NCBI GenBank assembly: GCA_035575095.1
Contig: DATLYF010000150.1
Coordinates: 1 to 48,863, forward strand
Direction: 5' to 3'
Source: DATLYF01 sp035575095
GTDB lineage: Bacteria > Pseudomonadota > Gammaproteobacteria > Competibacterales > Competibacteraceae
DNA length: 48,863 nucleotides
The notes under the pieces were generated by a model. The model was not told the origin of the DNA. It was given only the letters and a program-made list of their open reading frames with translations, and searched no databases. The position numbers and the translations under genes are program-made. Shown here one piece after another: positions 24,775 through 33,966 of this stretch (position 1 is its first letter; each line of letters starts with the position of its first letter).

Positions 24775-25515
24775 TCAGGCAACCTGGAGCGGCAGATTCT
24801 CCAGCCGCGGTATCGCTCCGGGCGCACACACCAGCACGCTGCCCTGTTCGTACCAGTCGCCGAGCACGATGCGCTGCGCCGGGCGGCCATCCAGACTGAG
24901 ATCGTGGATGGCCGGACGGTGCGTGTGGCCGTGGATCAGCCGGCTGACGTCGTGGTGACGCAGGGCTGCAGCCACCGCCGTGGCGTTGACGTCCATGATG
25001 TACTCGGCCTTCTGCTGATTGGCAGCCTGGCTGAACTCGCGCAGCTGGCGCGCCATGGCGCGGCGCTGGGGCAGCGGCAGCGCCAGCACCTGGGTCTGCC
25101 AGGCGCTAGAGCGGGCCTGGGCGCGAAAGCGCTGGTACTCCACGTCGTCAGTGCAGAGCTGGTCGCCGTGGGTGACCAGGGTGGGCACGCCATGCAGCTC
25201 GATCACCGTCTCTTCGGCGAGCAGGGTCATGCCGCAGCGCGCGGCGTAGGCTGCGCCCAGCAGAAAGTCGCGGTTGCCCTGGCAGAAATACACCGCCACG
25301 CCGCCCTCGGCGAGCCGGCGCAGGGCGGCGGCCACCGTCGCCCCGGGCTCGCCGTCGTCATCGTCCCCCAGCCAGGCTTCGAACAGGTCGCCGAGTATGT
25401 AGAGGGCCTCGGCCCGGGCGGCGCAGCGCTCCAGGAACTGCAGAAACAGCGCCGTCACCGCCGGGCGAGCGGGGTCCAGGTGCAGGTCGGAGATGAACAG
25501 GATGGGGCGGCTCAC
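24775..25515 (-). CDS. lpxH: UDP-2,3-diacylglucosamine diphosphatase LpxH
   Basis: LpxH cleaves UDP-2,3-diacylglucosamine to lipid X in lipid A synthesis at the inner-membrane face. The 246-residue calcineurin-like protein carries the metal-ligand series SDLHLD, LGDLFEAW, GNRDFL, THGDQLCTDD and HGHTHRPA. The start is GTG 25515, which overlaps the TGA of the upstream cyclophilin gene as GTGA, so the genes are translationally coupled. It is convergent with pgaD with only 15 bases between. Confidence 0.95.
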   Translation of the reverse strand: MSRPILFISDLHLDPARPAVTALFLQFLERCAARAEALYILGDLFEAWLGDDDDGEPGATVAAALRRLAEGGVAVYFCQGNRDFLLGAAYAARCGMTLLAEETVIELHGVPTLVTHGDQLCTDDVEYQRFRAQARSSAWQTQVLALPLPQRRAMARQLREFSQAANQQKAEYIMDVNATAVAAALRHHDVSRLIHGHTHRPAIHDLSLDGRPAQRIVLGDWYEQGSVLVCAPGAIPRLENLPLQVA

Positions 25516-26009
25516 TCCCCGATGACCTCCACCTGCTCGATCAGGATGTCATCGACGGGCACGTCCTGGTGGCCGCGGCGCGAGGTGGTGGGCACGCTAA
25601 CGATGGCGTCCACCACCTCCATGCCTGCCACCACCTTGCCGAATACGGCATAGCCCCAGCCGCTGGGGGTGGGGGACTTGAAGTCGAGGAAGCCGTTGTC
25701 CACCACGTTGATGAAGAATTGAGCGGTGGCGGAGTGGGGATCGGAGGTGCGCGCCATGCTGATGCTGCCGCGCACGTTCTTCAGGCCGTTGTCGGCCTCG
25801 TTCTTGATCGGGGCGCGGGTGGGCTTGTTGACCATGCCAGGCTCTAGGCCGCCGCCCTGGATCATGAAGCCGGGGATGACGCGGTGGAACAGCGTACCCT
25901 GGTAGAAGCCATCGCGGGCATATTGCAGGAAGTTGGCGGCGGTGGCGGGGGCCTTGGCGTGGTCCAGCTCGATGTCGATCACGCCCTTGCTGGTGTGGAA
26001 TCGGATCAT
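25512..26009 (-). CDS. ppiB: Cytoplasmic cyclophilin-type peptidyl-prolyl isomerase PpiB
   Basis: A 165-residue cyclophilin that isomerises peptidyl-prolyl bonds. Catalytic-core motifs are TLFHRVIPGFMIQGGG, RGSISMARTSDPHSATAQFF and GWGYAVFGKVV. No signal peptide, so cytoplasmic. ATG 26009 follows a GAGAGAG site. It is the middle gene of ppiA-ppiB-lpxH and closely resembles its upstream neighbour in the core, suggesting an ancestral tandem duplication with later loss or gain of the export signal. Confidence 0.95.
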   Translation of the reverse strand: MIRFHTSKGVIDIELDHAKAPATAANFLQYARDGFYQGTLFHRVIPGFMIQGGGLEPGMVNKPTRAPIKNEADNGLKNVRGSISMARTSDPHSATAQFFINVVDNGFLDFKSPTPSGWGYAVFGKVVAGMEVVDAIVSVPTTSRRGHQDVPVDDILIEQVEVIGE

Positions 26010-26020
26010 GGTGTGCTCTC

Positions 26021-26590
26021 TCAGTTGGCGGCCGGCAGTACGCGGGCCTTCTCGATGATCACCGGGGTCTTGGGCACGTCGCGGACGAAGGGACCGCCAA
26101 CGCCGGTCGGCAGTTGGCGGATCTTGTCCACCACCTCCATGCCCTCGACCACCTTGCCGAATACGGCGTAACCCCAGCCATCCGGCTTGGGATGGTCCAG
26201 GCCGGGATTGTCCACCACGTTGATGAAGAACTGGGCGGTGGCGGAGTGGGGATCGGAGGTGCGCGCCATGCTGATGCTGCCGCGCACGTTCTTCAGGCCG
26301 TTGCCGGCCTCGTTCTCGACCGGAGTGCGGGTGGACTTCTGCTGGAAGTCGGCGGTGAAGCCGCCGCCCTGGATCATGAAGCCGTCGATCACCCGGTGGA
26401 AGATGGTGCCATCGTAGAAGCCGTCGTTGACGTACTGCAGGAAGTTGGCCGTGGTCTTGGGCGCTTTCTCTTGGTCCAGCTCGACGACGATAGCGCCGAG
26501 GTTGGTATCGAGTTCGACCTTGGGGCCGGCCAAGGCGGTGCCGCACCAGAGCAGGACCGGGAGCAGCGTAAACGGAATGGTCTTGCGCAT
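26021..26590 (-). CDS. ppiA: Periplasmic cyclophilin-type peptidyl-prolyl isomerase PpiA
   Basis: A 189-residue cyclophilin with an N-terminal signal (MRKTIPFTLLPVLLWCGTALA, cleavage after ALA) directing it to the periplasm. The isomerase core TIFHRVIDGFMIQGGG, RGSISMARTSDPHSATAQFF and GWGYAVFGKVV is intact. It is 11 bases upstream of ppiB on the same strand and divergent from gltX. A promoter on the minus strand is proposed at 26623-26652. Confidence 0.95.
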   Translation of the reverse strand: MRKTIPFTLLPVLLWCGTALAGPKVELDTNLGAIVVELDQEKAPKTTANFLQYVNDGFYDGTIFHRVIDGFMIQGGGFTADFQQKSTRTPVENEAGNGLKNVRGSISMARTSDPHSATAQFFINVVDNPGLDHPKPDGWGYAVFGKVVEGMEVVDKIRQLPTGVGGPFVRDVPKTPVIIEKARVLPAAN

Positions 26591-26622
26591 GCCGGAAGGG
26601 TTCTCTGCGGGAGAAAGTCGGC

Positions 26623-26652
26623 ATCATAAACGCCGAGGATGGGTAACGTCAC
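26623..26652 (-). promoter_or_regulatory. Putative promoter of ppiA-ppiB-lpxH
   Basis: On the minus strand GTGACG (26652-26647), 18 bases, then TATGAT (26628-26623). Both boxes are near sigma70 consensus, and the -10 lies about 32 bases from the ppiA start. Confidence 0.5.
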
Positions 26653-26690
26653 CTTGGAGGGGGCCGGAGCTTTCCGGTACCATTTCATTC

Positions 26691-28109
26691 ATGAGTATCG
26701 AGTCCAGTCCCGTCAAGACCCGTTTTGCCCCCAGCCCCACCGGGCTGCTGCACCTGGGCAATCTGCGCACCGCCTTGTTCAACGCCCTCTGGGCGCGCCG
26801 CCACGGCGGGGTATTCCTGCTGCGCATCGAAGATACCGATCTGGAGCGCAGTCGCGCCGAGTACGTGACGGCGCTGCAGCAGGACCTGCGCTGGCTAGGG
26901 TTGGACTGGCAGGAAGGGCCGGAGGTGGGCGGAGCGCATGGACCCTACGCCCAGTCCGAACGTGGCGCCGTGTACCAGGAATACTACCGACGCCTGGAGC
27001 GGCAGGGGCTGGTCTATCCGTGCTTCTGCACCCCCCAGGAGCTGGAGCTGTCGCGCAAGGCCCAGCTCGCCGCCGGCCGCCCGCCGCGCTATTCCGGGCG
27101 CTGCGCCCAGCTGAGCGAGGCCGAGCGCGAGGCGCATCGTGCCCGGGGTCTGCAGCCGACCCTGCGCTTCCGCGTGCCGCTCGGATGCAGCGTCGAGTTC
27201 CAGGATCTGGTGCGTGGGGCGCAGCACTTCCAGAGCGACGACATCGGCGACTTCATCATCCGTCGCGCCGATGGCGGCCCGCAGTTCTTCTTCTGCAATG
27301 CTGTGGACGACGCCCTCATGGGCGTGACCCACGTGCTGCGCGGCGAGGATCACCTCACCAACACGCCGCGGCAGATCCTGCTGCTGCAGGCGCTGGATCT
27401 GCCAGTGCCGCGCTACGGCCACATCAGCATGATCTTGGGCCACGACGGTAGCCCCCTGTCCAAGCGCCATGGCAGCCGCAGCCTGGCGGAGCTGCGCGCC
27501 GCCGGCTATCTGCCCGGGGCGCTCAACAACTACCTGGCCCGGCTCGGCCATAGCTACGAGCAGGACCCCGGCTGGCTAGAGCTGGACGGGTTGGCGGCCG
27601 GCTTCGACCTGACCCGTTTGGGTCGGGCGGCGGCCCGCTACGACCAAGCCCAGCTCGATTACTGGCAGGGCGAGGCGGTGGCGCGGCTCGACGACGAGGC
27701 CCTGTGGGCCTGGATGGGGCAGGCGGTGCACGCCCAGGTGCCGGTGGAGCGCCGTGCTGCCTTCCTGGCTGCGGTGCGGCCCAACGTGCGCTTTCCCGCC
27801 GACGCCCGCTTCTGGGCCGAGCGCCTCTTCGCCGCCGAGCTGGAGCCGGATGCCGCGGGGCGCGCCGTCCTGGAGACCGCCGGTCCGGTGTTCTTCGAGC
27901 ACGCCCTGGCGGCTTACGATGCTCACGGTGCCAACTATCCGGCTCTGATCGAAACCCTCAAGGCGCGCACCGGGGCCAAGGGCAAGGCCCTATTCATGCC
28001 CCTGCGCGTGGCCCTCACCGGCGAGATGCATGGCCCTGAGCTGGCCCGTATCCTCGCCCTGCTGCCTGAACCCCTGGTGCGCCAGCGCCTGGAGCGCTGT
28101 TGTCGCTGA
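26691..28109 (+). CDS. gltX: Glutamyl-tRNA synthetase
   Basis: Class I aminoacyl-tRNA synthetase that charges tRNA with glutamate. The 472-residue protein has FAPSPTGLLHLGN (the HIGH-type motif, HLGN at 21-24), the zinc-ligand-like CFC...C cluster after residue 100, and the KMSKS-type motif LSKRHGSRS (256-264). ATG 26691 opens MSIESSPVKTRFAPSP. No good ribosome site is visible. The anticodon-binding C-terminal half is normal in length. From sequence alone I cannot say whether it is discriminating or also charges tRNA-Gln. Divergent from ppiA; cysS follows 73 bases downstream. Confidence 0.95.
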   Translation: MSIESSPVKTRFAPSPTGLLHLGNLRTALFNALWARRHGGVFLLRIEDTDLERSRAEYVTALQQDLRWLGLDWQEGPEVGGAHGPYAQSERGAVYQEYYRRLERQGLVYPCFCTPQELELSRKAQLAAGRPPRYSGRCAQLSEAEREAHRARGLQPTLRFRVPLGCSVEFQDLVRGAQHFQSDDIGDFIIRRADGGPQFFFCNAVDDALMGVTHVLRGEDHLTNTPRQILLLQALDLPVPRYGHISMILGHDGSPLSKRHGSRSLAELRAAGYLPGALNNYLARLGHSYEQDPGWLELDGLAAGFDLTRLGRAAARYDQAQLDYWQGEAVARLDDEALWAWMGQAVHAQVPVERRAAFLAAVRPNVRFPADARFWAERLFAAELEPDAAGRAVLETAGPVFFEHALAAYDAHGANYPALIETLKARTGAKGKALFMPLRVALTGEMHGPELARILALLPEPLVRQRLERCCR

Positions 28110-28182
28110 TACTCCGCCGCCGGCGCGGCCCGGCTGCGCCGTTCCCGTCCCGCGTCGAACCCAACCCTAGGAAATCCTGGCC

Positions 28183-29565
<1,383 letters not shown>

Positions 29566-29572
29566 TGACCCG

Positions 29573-29601
29573 TTGACGGGGCCACTGCGGCGCCGTATGA
29601 T
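29573..29601 (+). promoter_or_regulatory. Promoter of the tRNA-Pro/Arg/His/Lys cluster
   Basis: TTGACG (29573-29578) and TATGAT (29596-29601) at 17-base spacing, followed by a GC-rich stretch as expected for stringent control. The first tRNA begins 39 bases after the -10. Confidence 0.75.
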
Positions 29602-29640
29602 GGTGCGCCTTGCGAGGGAGCAGCCGCTCGGCTGTGATGA

Positions 29641-29717
29641 CGGGGTATAGCGCAGCCTGGTAGCGCACCTGCTTTGGGAGCAGGTTGTCGGGGGTTCAAA
29701 TCCCTCTACCCCGACCA
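29641..29717 (+). tRNA. tRNA-Pro(TGG)
   Basis: CGGGGTA/TACCCCG acceptor stem, D-arm with TAGCGCAGCCTGGTAGCGC, anticodon loop TTTGGGA (anticodon TGG), GGTTCAAAT T-loop and encoded CCA at 29715-29717. First gene of a tRNA cluster. Confidence 0.96.
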
Positions 29718-29746
29718 TATCTCGACTAGGCCGGTAGTGACGCCTT

Positions 29747-29823
29747 GCGCCCGTAGCTCATGCGGATAGAGCATCGGCCTTCTAAGCCGAGGGTAGCAGG
29801 TTCGAATCCTGCCGGGCGCGCCA
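29747..29823 (+). tRNA. tRNA-Arg(TCT)
   Basis: GCGCCCG/CGGGCGC acceptor, anticodon loop CTTCTAA (anticodon TCT), GGTTCGAATCC T-arm and encoded CCA at 29821-29823. Confidence 0.96.
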
Positions 29824-29848
29824 ATCCCGGCGGCAAAGCAGTTTTGAT

Positions 29849-29925
29849 GGTGGACGTAGCTCAGGTGGTAGAGCCCCGGATTGTGGTTCCGGTTGTCGTG
29901 GGTTCGAGTCCCATCGTCCACCCCA
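29849..29925 (+). tRNA. tRNA-His(GTG)
   Basis: GTGGACG/CGTCCAC acceptor with the additional G(-1) at 29849 opposite C73, a hallmark of tRNA-His. The anticodon loop is TTGTGGT (anticodon GTG). CCA is encoded at 29923-29925. Confidence 0.96.
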
Positions 29926-29977
29926 GTTGAGGGCTTGCAAATCCACTCAGGCTGTGGTTTGATGAGTCCCCCGAAGC

Positions 29978-30053
<76 letters not shown>

Positions 30054-30059
30054 TATATT

Positions 30060-30086
30060 AAGCCCGGCTTCACAGCCGGGCTTTTT
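30060..30086 (+). terminator. Terminator of the first tRNA cluster
   Basis: AAGCCCGGCT (30060-30069) pairs with AGCCGGGCTT (30074-30083), followed by a T run. It ends the Pro-Arg-His-Lys transcript and separates it from tRNA-Leu. Confidence 0.9.
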
Positions 30087-30106
30087 CGTTCACTCGGCGA
30101 AAGCGC

Positions 30107-30136
30107 TTGATGCATTTCTGACCGGGTTCTTATAAT
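30107..30136 (+). promoter_or_regulatory. Promoter of tRNA-Leu
   Basis: TTGATG (30107-30112), 18 bases, then a perfect TATAAT (30131-30136), 41 bases before the tRNA-Leu gene. May also drive tig by readthrough, because no terminator is seen between. Confidence 0.72.
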
Positions 30137-30177
30137 GTTTGGATGACTTTCTGCACACTGTTGTGCCCTCCCGTCGT

Positions 30178-30262
30178 GCGAAAGTGGCGAAACTGGTAGA
30201 CGCGCTGGATTTAGGTTCCAGTGGGGCAACCCGTGAGAGTTCGAGTCTCTCCTTTCGCACCA
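30178..30262 (+). tRNA. tRNA-Leu(TAG)
   Basis: An 85-base type II tRNA with a long variable arm. GCGAAAG/CTTTCGC acceptor, anticodon loop TTTAGGT (anticodon TAG), GAGTTCGAGTCTC T-arm and CCA at 30260-30262. It has its own promoter after the cluster terminator. Confidence 0.95.
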
Positions 30263-30378
30263 CCCCCTCCTTTCCCTGGTTTGGGCGGCTCTTGTGCTGA
30301 GGTTAGGCGGTTGCGATCCAGCCTCGCCGCCGGTTTGGTGGTTTCCGTTTGAGACGATTCTTGAGTTCGAGGTGTTAG

Positions 30379-31683
30379 ATGCAGGTTTCAGTTGAAGAGC
30401 TGGGCGGTCTGGAGCGGCGGCTGACGGTGCAGGTGCCTGCCGAGAAGGTCGAACAGGAAGTGCAGAGCCGCCTGGCCTCTTTGGCGCGTCGGGTGAAGCT
30501 GGACGGGTTCCGCCCCGGCAAGGTGCCGTTCAAGGTGGTGCAGCGCATGTACGGCGACCAGGTCCGCCAGGAGGTGCTGGGCGACCTGGTGCAGTCGAGC
30601 TTCCAGGAGGCCGTGCTGCAACACAACCTGCGTCCCGCCGCAGGGCCGCGCATCGAGCCCAAGACCGTGGCGGTCGGACAGGATCTGGAATACTACGCCA
30701 TCTTCGAGGTCTTCCCCGAGTTCAAGGTGCAGGGGCTGGAGGGCATCAAGGTAGAGCGTCCAGTGGCCGAGGTTGCCGAAGCCGACATCGACAGCATGAT
30801 CGAAAACCTGCGCCAGCAGCGCACCCGCTGGAACGAGGTGAGCCGCGCCGCTCAGAACGGTGATCGCGTCACCCTGGACTTTGAGGGCAAGCTGGAAGGC
30901 GCCGACTTCCCCGGCAACAAGGGGGAGAACGTACCCTTGGTGCTAGGCAGTGGGCGCATGATTCCGGGCTTCGAGGAGGCGCTGATCGGTCTGGTTGGCG
31001 GAGAGTCCAAGACTTTCATGGTGACCTTCCCGCAGGACTACCCCAACAAGGATCTGGCCGGCAAGCCGGTGAGCTTCAGCGCCACGGTCAAGACCGTCGC
31101 CGAGCCGGTGCTACCCGAGGTGGACGAAGCCTTCGTCAAGTCCTTCGGCATCGATGATGGCAGCGTCGAGAGCCTGCGCAAGGCGCTGCGCGAGAACATG
31201 GAACGGGAGCTCAAGCAGGGCATCAAAGCGGTTGTGAAGCGCCAGGTGATGCAGGGTCTGCTGGACGCCAATCCGATCGACCTGCCTCAGGCGTTGGTGC
31301 GGGAGGAGATCGAGCAGCTGGCGCGGCAGATGCATTTCCCCACCGCCGGCAAGAGCAGCGAGGAACTGGAAAAGACCAAGGCTGAGCTATTCGGCGAGGA
31401 AGCCAAGCGGCGCGTGGCGCTGGGATTGATCGTGTCGCGGGTGGTGACCGAGAACGCACTGAAGCTGGAGCCGGCCCGGGTGCAGGCACACTTGGAGGGC
31501 ATCGCCGCCAGCTACGAGGACGCCGGGGAGGTGATCCGCTGGTACCAGCAGAATCCGCAGGCCCTGGAGAGCATTCGCGGCCTGGCTCTGGAGGAGCAAG
31601 TGGTGGACTGGCTGCTGGAACGGGCTCAGGTGAGCGACAAGCCAAGCAGTTTCGACGAGATCATGAAGCCTAACAAGGCCTAG
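30379..31683 (+). CDS. tig: Trigger factor
   Basis: Ribosome-bound chaperone and prolyl isomerase that meets nascent chains. The 434-residue protein has the ribosome-docking segment (VKLDGFRPGKVPFKVV, a variant of GFRxGKxP), the FKBP domain with DRVTLDFEGKLEGADF and MIPGFEEALIGL, and the helical chaperone C-terminus. ATG 30379 follows CGAGGT. It begins the tig-clpP-clpX-lon-hupB-ppiD run, 116 bases after tRNA-Leu. Confidence 0.97.
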   Translation: MQVSVEELGGLERRLTVQVPAEKVEQEVQSRLASLARRVKLDGFRPGKVPFKVVQRMYGDQVRQEVLGDLVQSSFQEAVLQHNLRPAAGPRIEPKTVAVGQDLEYYAIFEVFPEFKVQGLEGIKVERPVAEVAEADIDSMIENLRQQRTRWNEVSRAAQNGDRVTLDFEGKLEGADFPGNKGENVPLVLGSGRMIPGFEEALIGLVGGESKTFMVTFPQDYPNKDLAGKPVSFSATVKTVAEPVLPEVDEAFVKSFGIDDGSVESLRKALRENMERELKQGIKAVVKRQVMQGLLDANPIDLPQALVREEIEQLARQMHFPTAGKSSEELEKTKAELFGEEAKRRVALGLIVSRVVTENALKLEPARVQAHLEGIAASYEDAGEVIRWYQQNPQALESIRGLALEEQVVDWLLERAQVSDKPSSFDEIMKPNKA

Positions 31684-31708
31684 TTCCCCCTCGACAAGGA
31701 GTTGCAAG

Positions 31709-32341
31709 ATGAAAGGTAACGCTTCCGCGGTGGACATCAGGGCGCTCAACCTGGTTCCCATGGTGGTCGAGCAGACCGCCCGTGGGGAGCGGGCCTACGA
31801 TATCTACTCGCGCCTGCTCAAGGAACGGGTGGTGTTTCTGGTGGGGCCGGTCGAAGACTATTCCGCCAACCTAATCGTGGCTCAATTGCTGTTCCTGGAA
31901 GCGGAAAATCCCGACAAGGACATCCATCTCTACATCAACTCCCCGGGCGGTTCGGTCTCGGCCGGCTTGGCGATCTATGACACCATGCAGTTCATCAAGC
32001 CGGACGTGAGCACCATGTGCGTCGGCCAGGCCGCCAGCATGGGTGCTCTGCTGCTGGCTGGCGGGGCGGCGGGCAAGCGTTACTGCCTGCCCCATTCCCG
32101 CGTCATGATCCACCAGCCTCTGGGCGGCTTCCAGGGACAGGCCAGCGACATTGACATCCACGCCCGGGAGATCCTGCAGGCACGGGATCGGCTGAACCGC
32201 ATCCTGGCCAAGCATACCGGTCAGCCCCTGGACAAGATCGCCGCCGACACCGACCGTGACTATTTCATGGGTGCCGCCGAGGCGGTGGAGTACGGCATCA
32301 TCGATGCCGTGCTATCCCATCGCCAGATGCCCGGCAAGTGA
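31709..32341 (+). CDS. clpP: ATP-dependent Clp protease proteolytic subunit ClpP
   Basis: Serine peptidase that forms a double heptamer and works with ClpX or ClpA. 210 residues including a short N-terminal propeptide; catalytic S110 in GQAASMGALLL, H135 in RVMIHQPLGG, and the Asp in the later LDKIAADTDRD region. ATG 31709 follows AAGGAG at good spacing, 25 bases after tig. clpX starts 181 bases downstream, leaving room for an internal promoter that I could not define. Confidence 0.98.
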   Translation: MKGNASAVDIRALNLVPMVVEQTARGERAYDIYSRLLKERVVFLVGPVEDYSANLIVAQLLFLEAENPDKDIHLYINSPGGSVSAGLAIYDTMQFIKPDVSTMCVGQAASMGALLLAGGAAGKRYCLPHSRVMIHQPLGGFQGQASDIDIHAREILQARDRLNRILAKHTGQPLDKIAADTDRDYFMGAAEAVEYGIIDAVLSHRQMPGK

Positions 32342-32522
32342 GCCTGTTATCGCCCATTCGGCTGTGCGGCGGCGCATGTTTTGCGCGCGCCTTGCCAAAG
32401 GAGCGTATGGCATAGTTGAATTACAGTTACGGCGGCTCGTCGGGTAACGCCGGTTCGGCATAGCCATCGTCCCACGGTGGGTGGCGGCGTCGCTGCCCTC
32501 GTGGGATGTAAGAGGTCTGTAT

Positions 32523-33797
<1,275 letters not shown>

Positions 33798-33833
33798 TCT
33801 GGCCCCCAGGACCGGCGGCCACGCCCCAGCCGC

Positions 33834-33868
33834 GGACGGGGCGGCGTTGAAAAACCGCCGTCCCGTCC
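33834..33868 (+). terminator. Long hairpin between clpX and lon
   Basis: Bases 33834-33846 and 33856-33868 form a 13-bp stem (one G-U pair) with a 9-base loop. It could end the clpX transcript but has no T run. The loop contains the -35 element of the lon sigma32 promoter. Confidence 0.55.
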
Positions 33869-33875
33869 CCATGAT
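33847..33875 (+). promoter_or_regulatory. Sigma32 (heat-shock) promoter of lon
   Basis: TTGAAA (33847-33852), 14 bases, then CCCCATGAT (33867-33875), a close match to the RpoH consensus CTTGAAA-N-CCCCATnT. It lies about 90 bases before the lon start. lon is a classical RpoH target. Confidence 0.82.
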
Positions 33876-33966
33876 CCCTAACAAATACCTTCTCTGCTCT
33901 TTATTCCCCAGCGCCGAGAGTCGCCTATACCAGGCGTCCGGCCGTAACTCCAGATGAGGACCTGCC

